Positions 6,440 to 15,336 of a stretch of DNA of 46,057 nt are shown piece after piece. The position numbers were made by a program, and so were the translations under genes. This DNA comes from Candidatus Methanomethylophilaceae archaeon (GTDB taxonomy: Archaea > Thermoplasmatota > Thermoplasmata > Methanomassiliicoccales > Methanomethylophilaceae). The stretch lies in the NCBI GenBank assembly GCA_017935945.1, contig JAGBGN010000046.1, positions 1-46,057 on the forward strand, read 5' to 3'. Under the pieces are notes generated by a model that saw only the letters and a list, made by a program, of their open reading frames with translations, was not told the origin of the DNA and ran no database searches. How positions within the stretch are numbered: position 1 is the stretch's first letter; each line of letters begins with the position of its first letter.

Positions 6440-8199
6440 CACATCTCCTCCGGGGAACCCATTCCAAGACAGTGGAGAACGTCGGCCAGTACCACTCTGG
6501 TACAGTCCACGAGCGTGAGCCTTGCATCCTTCCTTGAACCTGCATCCAGAACGGAAACCGCCGCATAGAACTGGTTGAACGCCGCAGCGAGCTCATGGGC
6601 GTATGCGGGCAGGACATGAACACGCTTCTCGTCACCTGCCGCCTTCAGCACGGAACCGTACCTGGACAGGACCTTGATGAGCTTGAGCTCATACGGGTCG
6701 GTGAGTTTGGAGGCATCGGTGTCAACAGTGAAGTCACCGGCCTTGCGGAGCATGCTGCATGCCCTTGCATGGACATACTGGACATAGGGTCCGGAGTTAC
6801 CATCGAAGTTGAGGGCCTCCTCCCACTTGAATATGAACTGCTTCTCGGGCTGGACTCTGACGATGTTGTACCTGACGGCTCCGACACCGACGATGCGGGC
6901 AATCTCCCTCATCTTGTCCTCGGGCATGTCGGAACGCCTGGATTTGATCTCCTCGTATGCGCGTGCGACAGCCTCATCCACGAGGTCGTCGAGATAGACG
7001 ACGACACCCTTCCTGGTGGACATCTTACCCTCGGGCAGTGAGACGAATGCATAGAACATGGGTTCGGGCATCCTGTCGTTGCCGAGAATCTCCAACGCGG
7101 AGCAGAGCTGCTTGGAACCGAGCTTCTGGTCCTCGCCGAGGACGTCGATCAACCTGTCAGCCCTGGTGAACTTGTCGAGATGGTATGCAAGGTCACGGGT
7201 GGTGTAGAGGGTGGTACCATCGGACCTGGTGAAAGTGAACTTGGTGTTCTTACCCTGAATCCCGAAATCCTTCAGATCGACGAACCATGCACCGTCATCG
7301 GTCTGTCCGGCGTAATCGGACTTCTTGAGCCTCTCCACGACATCCCTTGCGGAACCGTCTGCGATGTATCCGGACTCCCAGGTGTACCTGTCGAGTGCGA
7401 CGTTGATGCTGGACAGGGTCTCCCTGAGACCGTCAAGCATGATCTCGGCGGTGTGACGAACGGTGTCGATTATCTCCGCGTCACCATCCTCGAACCTCCT
7501 GAGCATGTCGGAGATGCATTCCTTGACAGCGGGGTCGGACTCCATCCTCTTGTTGGCCACACGGTAGTTGGCGACGAGCCTGTGATCGGTCTTGTCGCGC
7601 TCCTTCTCGTTCTGACCGATGGACTTTGCATGTTCCTCCGCCTCCTGGGCCGCCTCCTCATCGGAGACGTTGTTGACTCCCCATGTGAGGACGACGACCT
7701 GCTTACCGACATCGTTGACGTAGTACTCCGTGACGACCTCGTGTCCGCATTTCTTGAGACATCTGGCCAGGGTGTCCCCGATGATGGGGTTGCGTGCACG
7801 ACCCACGTGTATGGGTCCGGTGGGGTTGGTGGAAGTGTGCTCGACATTGACGGTCAGGCCGGATGCGGGCATGGAACCGTAATCCGATCCCCTGGCGACG
7901 ATGTCGTCGAGAACCCCTTTGACCAGAACGGCAGGGTCGATGTTGAAGTTCAGGTATCCGTTCACGGACGAGACCGAATGGATGGCACCTGCGGCAGGGA
8001 TGAGTCCTGCAAGCTCATCTGCGATAGCCTGAGGGGCCTTCCTGAGCGCCTTGGACATGGTGAAGCACGGCACCGACAGATCCACACCATCGACCGATGA
8101 TTCCTCCACGACGAAGGTCACATCGGTGGCACCGATGGATGCGAGTGCTTCGGATACCTTCTCACGGACCTCTTTCTCGAAATCTACCATTACGGACAT
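6439..8199 (-). CDS. argS: Arginyl-tRNA synthetase
   Basis: A 586-residue class I synthetase that charges tRNA-Arg. The N-terminal Add-1 domain is followed by NVEHTSTNPTGPIHVGRARN, containing the HIGH-type motif HVGRARN (131-137). The KMSKS-type motif KMSTRKG is at 392-398. The all-alpha anticodon-binding domain ends with LHCLGMGSPEEM, the usual ArgS ending. AGGTGA lies about six bases before the ATG at 8199 and overlaps the stop of the aRF1 gene, supporting this start over the later ATG in MSVMVD. The gene is coupled on both sides: one base after the aRF1 stop and one base overlapping the GNAT start. Confidence 0.97.
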   Translation of the reverse strand: MSVMVDFEKEVREKVSEALASIGATDVTFVVEESSVDGVDLSVPCFTMSKALRKAPQAIADELAGLIPAAGAIHSVSSVNGYLNFNIDPAVLVKGVLDDIVARGSDYGSMPASGLTVNVEHTSTNPTGPIHVGRARNPIIGDTLARCLKKCGHEVVTEYYVNDVGKQVVVLTWGVNNVSDEEAAQEAEEHAKSIGQNEKERDKTDHRLVANYRVANKRMESDPAVKECISDMLRRFEDGDAEIIDTVRHTAEIMLDGLRETLSSINVALDRYTWESGYIADGSARDVVERLKKSDYAGQTDDGAWFVDLKDFGIQGKNTKFTFTRSDGTTLYTTRDLAYHLDKFTRADRLIDVLGEDQKLGSKQLCSALEILGNDRMPEPMFYAFVSLPEGKMSTRKGVVVYLDDLVDEAVARAYEEIKSRRSDMPEDKMREIARIVGVGAVRYNIVRVQPEKQFIFKWEEALNFDGNSGPYVQYVHARACSMLRKAGDFTVDTDASKLTDPYELKLIKVLSRYGSVLKAAGDEKRVHVLPAYAHELAAAFNQFYAAVSVLDAGSRKDARLTLVDCTRVVLADVLHCLGMGSPEEM

Positions 8200-8200
8200 C

Positions 8201-9442
8201 TCAATTCACCTTGTACCTGAGGATAGCTGCAATTCCTCCGAATGCCTTGAGGAGCATGTCACCCTCCTCGGAATCGGGGGAGATGATCTGGACACGGGTG
8301 TTGAACGCGTCAGCCCTGAGGAAGAAGTCATCGATGAGGTCCTCCTCCTTAATCACCGAGGCATTGGAACCACATGTGGGGCATGCGATCCTCTCATCCG
8401 CGTTCTTGACGGTGAGTTCATGTGTATGTCCGGCGGGACACTCCACGACGACGCGCTTCTTGGAAAGCGACTCGGACAGGAGGAGCAGATCCGCGGCACC
8501 CATGTCGGTTGCGTTCCTGACCTCTTCCTCACCATAGCAGGACAAACCACCGTCTGCCTTCCTGATCTCGGAGAACAGTCTCTGCATGTACTGCTTCTCG
8601 ACGGTCAGCTGCATATCGACGATGATGTCCTTGGCGTTCTCGACGAGCTCCCTCAATCCGGACTCATCGGTGTAGCCGGTATCCACGAGGGGGGAGACAA
8701 CCTTCTTCCTGAGTTCATGGTGAAGGTACTCCTCCTTGACGAAGAAATCCTTGGTACCACCGGGTCCGCCGATGAGGATTCCCAGCATGTCTGTCTTGGG
8801 AAGGAAGACCTCGTTGGCGTTGTCCGCCACTTTCTTGAAGAACTCATGTGCGGCGATCTCGATCAACCTCTCGAAACGAACGGATGACTGACCTCCCTGG
8901 TGGTGTTTACTTGGAACCAGTGAATCGAAGTGCTTGAGCACCTGGATCCTACTGCCGCTGAGCAGTCCGATCGTTGCCTCGGACCTGTCTATGGTGATGA
9001 GACCATAGCATTTCTTGTCGAGGAGCATCGCCTCGAGGGGTTCAGTGAAGAACTGTGAATCGCATCTGTACAGGAAAGCCGTGATGGGTTCCGGCGGATT
9101 GATTACGTACTGCACCATCTTGGTCTGGTCACCTGCACGGGGGACCTCTCCGCAGAAGATGACGACACCGTTCTCCGGAGGTGCCTTGTACGTTTTAAGT
9201 CGAGCTGCAATGGAATCGATAGCGCTGGTGACGTTCTTCATCGTGGTCTTGGACTTGATGTTGGACGCCTGAGACTGTTCGTTCCTCAAGTAGGCCATGA
9301 CGTCAGAGATCTGCTTGGAACCGGGCACGTAAACGGAGATGAGCTCTGTTCCCCTTCCCCTGTAGCCGGTGATCTCCTGCATGTCCTTCTTGAAATCATA
9401 TTTGGCTTTATCCATCGAATTGGTTTCTCCCATACGATTCAC
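8201..9442 (-). CDS. prf1: Peptide chain release factor aRF1
   Basis: A 413-residue aRF1/eRF1-family factor that reads all stop codons and triggers release. Domain 1 has the NIKS motif (61-64) and YRCDSQF (125-131), the YxCxxxF stop-recognition element. Domain 2 has GGQ (183-185), which enters the peptidyl transferase centre. Two cysteine pairs (CPAGH and CPTCG) sit in the C-terminal domain. Both decoding motifs are intact, although TAG is never used as a stop here. GGGTGA lies about five bases before the ATG at 9442. The gene heads an operon with argS and a GNAT gene and is divergent from pyrH. Confidence 0.97.
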   Translation of the reverse strand: MNRMGETNSMDKAKYDFKKDMQEITGYRGRGTELISVYVPGSKQISDVMAYLRNEQSQASNIKSKTTMKNVTSAIDSIAARLKTYKAPPENGVVIFCGEVPRAGDQTKMVQYVINPPEPITAFLYRCDSQFFTEPLEAMLLDKKCYGLITIDRSEATIGLLSGSRIQVLKHFDSLVPSKHHQGGQSSVRFERLIEIAAHEFFKKVADNANEVFLPKTDMLGILIGGPGGTKDFFVKEEYLHHELRKKVVSPLVDTGYTDESGLRELVENAKDIIVDMQLTVEKQYMQRLFSEIRKADGGLSCYGEEEVRNATDMGAADLLLLSESLSKKRVVVECPAGHTHELTVKNADERIACPTCGSNASVIKEEDLIDDFFLRADAFNTRVQIISPDSEEGDMLLKAFGGIAAILRYKVN

Positions 9443-9444
9443 CC

Positions 9445-9477
9445 AATATTTTTATGTCAAATGCGCCTGTATAATAA
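9445..9477. promoter_or_regulatory. Divergent promoter region of prf1 and pyrH
   Basis: Two A/T elements lie between the genes. AATATTTTTATG (9445-9456) would start pyrH transcripts near 9476. ATAATAAA (9471-9478), read the other way, would start prf1 transcripts near 9447. A pyrH transcript starting near 9476 excludes the longer reading frame from 9461 and supports the start at 9494. Confidence 0.4.
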
Positions 9478-9493
9478 ACATATTGGTGTCCCT

Positions 9494-10174
9494 ATGGAGA
9501 AGGTAGTAGTGTCCATCGGCGGGTCCATTCTCGTACCCGGAAACAACGATTCTGAATTCATTCTGAAACTATCTGAGATGCTGAGATCCATATGCGACAA
9601 GGTGCAGATCGCAGTGGTCTGCGGAGGCGGCAAGACTGCCAGGTATTATGCCGAGACCGGAAGGGCCCTCGGCGGGAACACCTATGAACTGGACATCCTG
9701 GGTATCGGAGCCACCAGACTCAACGCCCAGCTCCTGTCCCTGGCAATGGGGGACATGCCAGACAAGGTCCCCGAGACGACGAAGGAACTGGCCGAATCAT
9801 CGGCACCTGGAAAGGTAGTCATCATGGGTGGAACCGTCCCCGGACACACGACCGATGCCGTTGCCACCATGGTCGCGAAGGACATGGGTGCCGACAGGAT
9901 TGTGAACGCCACATCCGTAGATGCCGTCTACACAGATGACCCTCGCACCAACAAGGATGCGGAGAGGATCTCCAGGATGACCATCAGGGAACTGAAGGAC
10001 ATCGTCTACTCGGAGCATGGTGCATCCAAATCCAGTGTCTTCGACCCACTTGGCGTCAAGATCGCCATGGAGGAGAAGATAGACATCCTCGTTGTGGATG
10101 GACGCGATGTGGATGAACTCCGCAATGCCATCCTCGGCAACGAGATCAATGGAACATTCATAGATTCACATTGA
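9494..10174 (+). CDS. pyrH: UMP kinase (uridylate kinase), archaeal type
   Basis: This 226-residue kinase of the amino-acid kinase fold converts UMP to UDP. VVSIGGSILVP at the N-terminus is the phosphate-binding loop. AVVCGGGKTARYY carries the second glycine loop, and the NATSVDAVYTDDPR segment is the nucleotide-binding region. The short loop after GGS is typical of the archaeal group. I chose the ATG at 9494 (MEKVVVSIGG) over the frame's first ATG at 9461 because the predicted start site lies between them and a GGTG stands five bases upstream. The 3' end overlaps the end of the opposing dtdA gene by 17 bases. Confidence 0.95.
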   Translation: MEKVVVSIGGSILVPGNNDSEFILKLSEMLRSICDKVQIAVVCGGGKTARYYAETGRALGGNTYELDILGIGATRLNAQLLSLAMGDMPDKVPETTKELAESSAPGKVVIMGGTVPGHTTDAVATMVAKDMGADRIVNATSVDAVYTDDPRTNKDAERISRMTIRELKDIVYSEHGASKSSVFDPLGVKIAMEEKIDILVVDGRDVDELRNAILGNEINGTFIDSH

Positions 10175-11006
10175 GTGGTTCCAACTCCGATGAGGATGAG
10201 AGCACCTCCAGACCTGCCGACGTCATCAACTCGGTGAGGTGCCTCTCCTCCGCTTTCTTCATGGATTTCTTGTGCAGGTACACCTGATCCGTTTCCGTTG
10301 CCCTGCATGCATCCGTTATCATCCTTATGATGTCCTCATCATCGTTCCCCTGGATCTGGTAGTTGGGGACCATGTGACCGAAACTGACCCTGCACTTACC
10401 GGCCACCTCTGTGAAACGTGGTGCGTAATGACCCCCTCCTACCCCCACGACACGAGGAGCATCGTGATCGGGCTCCAGATCGGAAAGGACGCGTGCGAGT
10501 ATCTCCGCAGCATGCTCATTACCCCAATTGGACTCGTCACTGCCGATCTCTATGAAGAATGTCGGAACCTCCAGATACGGGCCGTGGTGTGTGACCTCGA
10601 AACAGGTCTGTGTGCCCTCCATATCGTTGTATGACAGTATGCGTCTGAGTGCATCGGTCATGGATGCAGGTGCTGCTGGCACAAGGGCCCGGGCCTTTCC
10701 TCCGAACTCGTTCTCATGGTAGTTCCCTATGGGATGGACGGTCAAAGCAGGAGTACCACTCTTGGCGGAGTGCTTCGACATGAATACGACCTCATCGGGA
10801 ACAATACCGAATTCACGGACGGTCCTATCCAGATCCTCATGACGGATGTGCATGTCCGGAATGGACACCATGACGGTGTCACCGCTGGAGATGTAGTTGT
10901 TGGGACCATCACTCCCAATATCCTCCCAATCATGCATGGAAAGGAGATGTTTGCGCATGTTCACAGACGGAAGGTCGGGTTCACTGCATACCAGGAGACG
11001 TGTCAT
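10158..11006 (-). CDS. dtdA: D-aminoacyl-tRNA deacylase, archaeal DtdA type
   Basis: A 282-residue enzyme that removes D-amino acids mischarged on tRNA. Family hallmarks are FMSKHSAKSGTPALTVHPIGN, EVTHHGPYLEVPTFFIEIGS and VGVGGGHYAPRFTEV; their histidines are likely metal or catalytic ligands. The frame is open 79 codons further upstream, but the protein family starts at MTRLLVC. A TATA-like GATATTTG is centred 26 bases before the ATG at 11006, so the mRNA is probably leaderless. The gene is divergent from a winged-helix regulator and convergent with pyrH. Confidence 0.93.
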   Translation of the reverse strand: MTRLLVCSEPDLPSVNMRKHLLSMHDWEDIGSDGPNNYISSGDTVMVSIPDMHIRHEDLDRTVREFGIVPDEVVFMSKHSAKSGTPALTVHPIGNYHENEFGGKARALVPAAPASMTDALRRILSYNDMEGTQTCFEVTHHGPYLEVPTFFIEIGSDESNWGNEHAAEILARVLSDLEPDHDAPRVVGVGGGHYAPRFTEVAGKCRVSFGHMVPNYQIQGNDDEDIIRMITDACRATETDQVYLHKKSMKKAEERHLTELMTSAGLEVLSSSSELEPLNVNL

Positions 11007-11025
11007 CGACCCTTGATGACCTGAC

Positions 11026-11036
11026 CGATATTTGAT
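11026..11036 (-). promoter_or_regulatory. TATA box of dtdA
   Basis: CAAATATCG on the minus strand is centred about 26 bases before the dtdA ATG at 11006. This predicts a leaderless transcript and sets the start. Confidence 0.45.
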
Positions 11037-11083
11037 GGTGGTCACCACTATTACCCCGTTAGACCTGAGATTCCGCATCCTGC

Positions 11084-11092
11084 CTTTTATCC
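11084..11092 (+). promoter_or_regulatory. TATA box of the winged-helix/TPR-like regulator
   Basis: CTTTTATCC is centred about 25 bases before the ATG at 11113, predicting a leaderless mRNA. It argues against the longer open frame that starts at 11032. Confidence 0.4.
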
Positions 11093-11112
11093 CGATAAAA
11101 CGAGACTCGATC

Positions 11113-12306
11113 ATGAATCGCATGACGCTGAGTTCGAGAGCCATCCTGCACCTGAGCAGATACATGCACATCCCGCCGGATGTGGAGTACTGTGCCCCTT
11201 TCGAGATCACGCAGGATGGTGTCGGAAGTGCCTTGGGGATCACTCGTGCCTATGCATCCGTTCTCCTCAACCGCATGGAATCCAGGGGGCTGGTGACACA
11301 TGGCATGTCCAAGATCAGGAACTCCAGCTCCCCTGTCAAACGCAAGGTGTATTTCCTCACGGAGAAAGGCAAGAAGGAATTCAAGGGGATCGAAGGTATG
11401 CTGAAGGAATCCGGCATGGATGTCGATGACCTGTATTTCATCAGCAACCTCAACAGGTGCTCGGCCGATGTCGTGGAATCGCTGAGTATCGAGGATCGTG
11501 ACCTCGTGGGTAGCCTCTGCCTCATTCGAGGAATCGTGCACAGGTCGGATGTTCCACGGGAGGTCCCCATCCTACAGTTCGATGTCCGTGGGAACCTCCT
11601 GATCAAGGATGAGGCGAGAAAGCGTTTCATCTCCCAGGCGGATGAACAGACCCTGGGCAAATGGCACAGCATAGCGGCCGACTGGTGGATGGACCATGAT
11701 AACAACATGGGTGAACGCCTGTATCATCTGCACAGTGCCGGAAGGATGCAGGAGTCCAGGAAACTGGTCATGAAGAACAAACACAGGTTGATGGATACGC
11801 CGGACATGGAGTCGTACGGCATAGTGACCGACCTGTCCAGGAAATTCGATGATGAGGAACTCCGCCTCATAGGTGCCACCATGGCCTTGAACCTCAGATT
11901 GTTGGACGATGCGGAAAACATCGCCTCCACTATCGAATGCGACAGCGTCCGCAACACGGTGCTCGCTGAAACGGATCTCATGCGCGGAAGAACCTCCAGT
12001 GCGCTCGACCTCGCCCTGAATGCATATGTCGGCGATGCCCTGACGGGGTTGGTCCTGGGAATGTGCATGGAGTCGGTGGAGAGGTACGGCGAGGCGATGA
12101 TATTTCTGGGCAAGAGCAAGGAATCGATGATGAGGGATAGGTGCCTCTTCCGTCTTGAAGACCTGCTGTGCTGTGAAGCCTCCTGTCACAAGGCGTTTGG
12201 AGACACACGCATGGCGGAACGTAAGATGGAACTGGCGATGAGACTGTGTGTGAGTGATTCCAAGAGGGACATGCTCAGGAGCAGATACGGGACGGCCGGT
12301 ACATGA
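11113..12306 (+). CDS. Winged-helix DNA-binding protein with a TPR-like C-terminal region
   Basis: A 397-residue protein. Residues about 5-95 form a MarR-like winged helix: EITQDGVGSALGITRAYASV is the recognition helix-turn-helix, and KRKVYFLTEKGKKEF is the wing. A middle region (about 110-190) is unassigned. The C-terminal half is all-helical, with repeated pairs such as ERYGEAMIFLGKSKESM and ACHKAFGDTRMAERKMELAM that resemble TPRs. The layout suggests a transcription factor whose helical part senses a partner or ligand; that is inference. The start at 11113 is set by the TATA spacing. A second ATG at 11122 is possible. It is divergent from dtdA, with both promoters within 110 bases, so it may regulate dtdA or itself. 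Confidence 0.75.
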   Translation: MNRMTLSSRAILHLSRYMHIPPDVEYCAPFEITQDGVGSALGITRAYASVLLNRMESRGLVTHGMSKIRNSSSPVKRKVYFLTEKGKKEFKGIEGMLKESGMDVDDLYFISNLNRCSADVVESLSIEDRDLVGSLCLIRGIVHRSDVPREVPILQFDVRGNLLIKDEARKRFISQADEQTLGKWHSIAADWWMDHDNNMGERLYHLHSAGRMQESRKLVMKNKHRLMDTPDMESYGIVTDLSRKFDDEELRLIGATMALNLRLLDDAENIASTIECDSVRNTVLAETDLMRGRTSSALDLALNAYVGDALTGLVLGMCMESVERYGEAMIFLGKSKESMMRDRCLFRLEDLLCCEASCHKAFGDTRMAERKMELAMRLCVSDSKRDMLRSRYGTAGT

Positions 12307-12381
12307 ACCACGCATCCGGACGGTTTCCCGACCGATCGACTGCGGGCCCCGGAATCGATCGCCACGATATGGAAAGGATCC

Positions 12382-12417
12382 ACGGGCCGCCAGCTCCGAG
12401 TGGCGCTTGCGACCCGT
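12382..12417 (-). terminator. Branched hairpin after pheS
   Basis: An outer stem ACGGG/CCCGT (12382-12386, 12413-12417) encloses an inner stem CGCCA/TGGCG, starting seven bases past the pheS stop. On the minus strand it runs into GGATCCTTTCC. A second inverted repeat, CGATCGA (12333-12339) with TCGATCG (12355-12361), lies further on. The 117-base gap between these convergent genes holds no ORF of note. Confidence 0.4.
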
Positions 12418-12423
12418 TGATGT

Positions 12424-13944
12424 TCAGAAGACGGTGTTCCCCTTGAGGTTGTCCAGATCGGATATGTAGAGATCCCTGATGTCCTTGATGTTCCACTTGA
12501 GCATCGCGAGCCTCTCGAAACCGAATCCCCATGCAAGGACAGGGTACTTCACACCGAACGGTGCCAGGACCTCGGGCCTGAATATACCGGCACCACCGAG
12601 CTCCATCCACTTGCCGTTGAAGAAGACCTCGAGCTCCAAAGATGGTTCCGTGTACGGGAAGTACGCGGGACGGATACGGATCTGATCGAATCCCATTCTG
12701 GCATAGAACTCCCTGATTATGGATATCAGCATGTTGAAATCGGCATTCTCATCGATGATGATGCCTTCGATCTGGGTGAATTCCGGGAGATGGGTGGCGT
12801 CGATGGATTCCTTCCTGAAGATCTTGGAGATGGAGAAAGCCTTCTGGGGAGCGTCCGGATGCTCGGCGATGTACTTTATGCTGCTGACAGTGCTGTGGGT
12901 CCTCAGGAGTGCTGCCTCTGCCTTTTCACGGGACCATTCGCCTCCCCAGCCAGTGGAACCGGTGTCACCACCGTTCTCATGGATGTTCTTGACCATCTCC
13001 ACGATGCACTCATCGTCAACCTTGATCTTGGAGGGGACTTCAAGGTAGAACGTATCCTGGAGGTCCCTGGCAGGATGGTCCTGCGGGGTATAGAGGACGT
13101 CGAGATTCCAGAACGCAGGCTGGACGTACTCGGAGGACATCTCCTTGAATCCCATGTCGGTGAACAACGCCCTGACCTGGGAACCCAACCTGGATAGGGG
13201 GTGCTTCTTGGCAGGGGTGATGGTGGGTGCGAAGGTCTGGATGTCGTACTTCCTGAACTCCGCATCCTTCCACTCTCCACTCTGGATCATACGGTCGGTG
13301 ATGTCTGTGATCTGGGGTTTGATCTCCATTCCGGACCTGGCGGCTTCGACACCCAGGTCAGTGAGCGAAACGGACCTGTGGGTGACGATCTTCTCACCGA
13401 TCATTCCCTGACGACCTTTGAGGTCCTTGATTATCGCGGGATCTGCATCACTGTCGAGGACGGGGGACTCCGACATCCTCTTGAGGAGTGCTTCATCTGC
13501 CATCTCCGTGGTCAGTGCCTCCCTTCCCTTGTCGGTGAGCACGAGGTACTTGGAATCACCATCCTTCTGGATATCGGCGAGACCTTTCCTCTTCAACCAT
13601 CCGACAGCAATCTTGTCAGCACCTCCGGGCATGGCGGATGCCAGTTCGGACATCTCCATACGACCTCCTGCTGAATCGATGGCGGTGATGGCGACCCTCT
13701 CGGGAAGCCCGGCACTGGTTATGGACTCGTCGGAGAGGATGTAGAATTTCTCGGATGACTCCTCCAAGATTGCGAGTCCCTTGGACTCGAGCCAGGAGGC
13801 GGCACCCATGATCTCAACCTCCAGATCGAACTTTCCCGCATCTATGAGCTGAACAGGGGATGCGCTACCGCCGACCTCGTCCAATGCCACGAGCAGCCTC
13901 TTCTCATTGTAACTGAGACCTTCCAGAATTGCTGAATCTACCAT
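12424..13944 (-). CDS. pheS: Phenylalanyl-tRNA synthetase alpha subunit
   Basis: A 506-residue class II catalytic subunit that activates Phe and pairs with PheT (not in the window). The N-terminal 200 residues are winged-helix DNA-binding-like domains typical of the archaeal/eukaryotic form. The catalytic core has motif 2 around SKIFRKESIDATHLPEFTQ, then IRPAYFPYTEPSLE, and motif 3 at AWGFGFERLAMLKW. I chose the ATG at 13944 because GGTGA, which includes the trpS stop, lies four bases upstream. The frame also has an ATG at 13968, which would overlap trpS by 20 bases and lacks an SD motif. The gene is translationally coupled to trpS. Confidence 0.96.
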   Translation of the reverse strand: MVDSAILEGLSYNEKRLLVALDEVGGSASPVQLIDAGKFDLEVEIMGAASWLESKGLAILEESSEKFYILSDESITSAGLPERVAITAIDSAGGRMEMSELASAMPGGADKIAVGWLKRKGLADIQKDGDSKYLVLTDKGREALTTEMADEALLKRMSESPVLDSDADPAIIKDLKGRQGMIGEKIVTHRSVSLTDLGVEAARSGMEIKPQITDITDRMIQSGEWKDAEFRKYDIQTFAPTITPAKKHPLSRLGSQVRALFTDMGFKEMSSEYVQPAFWNLDVLYTPQDHPARDLQDTFYLEVPSKIKVDDECIVEMVKNIHENGGDTGSTGWGGEWSREKAEAALLRTHSTVSSIKYIAEHPDAPQKAFSISKIFRKESIDATHLPEFTQIEGIIIDENADFNMLISIIREFYARMGFDQIRIRPAYFPYTEPSLELEVFFNGKWMELGGAGIFRPEVLAPFGVKYPVLAWGFGFERLAMLKWNIKDIRDLYISDLDNLKGNTVF

Positions 13945-13948
13945 CGTA

Positions 13949-15070
13949 TCACCACTTGAAACCGTCATAGGTCATGTCGTCTATGACGTCCTTCGCCTTC
14001 TCCCTGCGCTCCTGATGACCCTCCAGGAACACGTTTATCTTCTCTGTCAGGCACATCTTACACTCACCGCAGAGGATCTCACCGTTACGGCATTTCCTGG
14101 CGAGTTCGTTCAGTTTCTCATCATCCTCTTCGAAGAGGTAGTAGTTGTACTTGAATACGGCACAGACCTCGGGGTTTCCTCCCTTCTCCCTCTGCTCCTC
14201 GACGGAAACGCAACCACCGGTGAAGGCACGGCCCACCTTCTTCTTGACGGCCTTGGGCGAGTCCGTGGTGTATATGGTCGCGTTCTCATCGGATGACGAC
14301 ATCTTGTCGCCGCCGGAGAGTCCGGGGAACATCTTGCAGTACACAAGAGAGGGCTTGGGGTAATTGAGTCCGGGCGCGACATCACGGGTGACCCTGAAAT
14401 GGGGGTCCTGGTCTATTCCGCAGGGGATTAATACGGGGACCTGTTTGCCGGCCTCCTCTGTGGGAAGGAATGCGGGGACCGATTGCAATGTCGTGTAGAA
14501 TATGGATCCGATGTTGGTGGAGTTGTCGAAACCGAACACGGCCTTCGCAGTGGAGAATGTGACCTTCTTGGATATCCTGAGTGCTATCGGATACAGTGTA
14601 TCGATGTTCTTGGTGTTCAGGATTATACGGGTCTTCTTGGGATCGAATCCGAGTGCGATGAAATCCAGGGCGTTCTGATAGGCCATGGATGTGGTGTCAC
14701 CGAGGGTCATGTCCTTGAACAGGAACTTCTCATCATCGGTCATCTGGAACAGCATGTCCACTCCGAACGTGTCCTGCACCCACTTGTTGAAAATCCAGGG
14801 CATCAGATGTCCCAGATGAGTGTTACCGGATGGACCGCGACCGGTGTATAGTACGAACGGGTTGCCCTTGTCGTAATGGTCCAGAAGCGGTATGAGGTCC
14901 CTGTGGGAGTAGAATATGCCCCTTCTGATCATGGGGTGGATGTCCCCATACTTGGAGAGTCTCTCCTTCATGGCCTCATCTATCGGTGTGGTACCGAACC
15001 TTTCCTGAAGGAGGTCGTAGTCTATGTCCCCTGTGACCTCCCATGGCGTTACCTTGAAATCCTCCGGCAT
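13949..15070 (-). CDS. trpS: Tryptophanyl-tRNA synthetase
   Basis: A 373-residue class I synthetase. YTGRGPSGNTHLGHLMPW carries the HIGH-type motif (THLGH). FPGLSGGDKMSSS carries the KMSKS-type motif (KMSSS). IPCGIDQDPHFRVTRD is the archaeal/eukaryotic-type segment. Four cysteines near the C-terminus (GEILCGECKMC and CRNG) may bind a metal. I start at the ATG at 15070 (MPEDFKVTPW); the frame upstream (to 15142) does not look like protein. A TATA-like GGTTAAAG at 15101-15113 would place the transcript start about 12 bases before it. It is the first gene of a two-gene synthetase operon with pheS. Confidence 0.95.
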   Translation of the reverse strand: MPEDFKVTPWEVTGDIDYDLLQERFGTTPIDEAMKERLSKYGDIHPMIRRGIFYSHRDLIPLLDHYDKGNPFVLYTGRGPSGNTHLGHLMPWIFNKWVQDTFGVDMLFQMTDDEKFLFKDMTLGDTTSMAYQNALDFIALGFDPKKTRIILNTKNIDTLYPIALRISKKVTFSTAKAVFGFDNSTNIGSIFYTTLQSVPAFLPTEEAGKQVPVLIPCGIDQDPHFRVTRDVAPGLNYPKPSLVYCKMFPGLSGGDKMSSSDENATIYTTDSPKAVKKKVGRAFTGGCVSVEEQREKGGNPEVCAVFKYNYYLFEEDDEKLNELARKCRNGEILCGECKMCLTEKINVFLEGHQERREKAKDVIDDMTYDGFKW

Positions 15071-15336
15071 TGAAATTACCCGCTGTCTGTAAGGTGATGT
15101 TTTCTTTAACCTTTGCAGGGGGTCCGGAACCACACCCGGCATTCAGCGATACAAACTGACAATGGGGGGTACAGAACCAGTTTCCGACATACTGGGACAG
15201 TGAAGACAAGTGAACCGCCATCCAGACTTGGATACGATGCATACGCGAGGATACGGACCGTGCGTCCGGAATCTAATGTGTAGAACACGGGACACCTTAC
15301 AGAAGTTATTACTATCAATTATGAGAATCCGGAGGC
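15071..15336. other. Non-coding gap between trpS and a divergent small gene
   Basis: No convincing gene. It holds a TATA-like GGTTAAAG for trpS (15101-15113, minus strand) and an AGTTATTACT element (15304-15313, plus) for the gene at 15337. There are also short inverted repeats (CGGAC/GTCCG around 15255-15272, and AAACTG/CAGTTT in the region 15145-15190). No motif I know. Confidence 0.4.

Noticed and set aside
7180-8100. 306-residue plus-strand frame opposite argS
   Set aside because: Gly/Asp/Val-rich, without any family motif, and fully inside the argS gene, which has all its class I motifs.
9461-9493. Longer N-terminus for UMP kinase
   Set aside because: The 11 extra residues are not family-like, and the predicted transcription start lies downstream of 9461.
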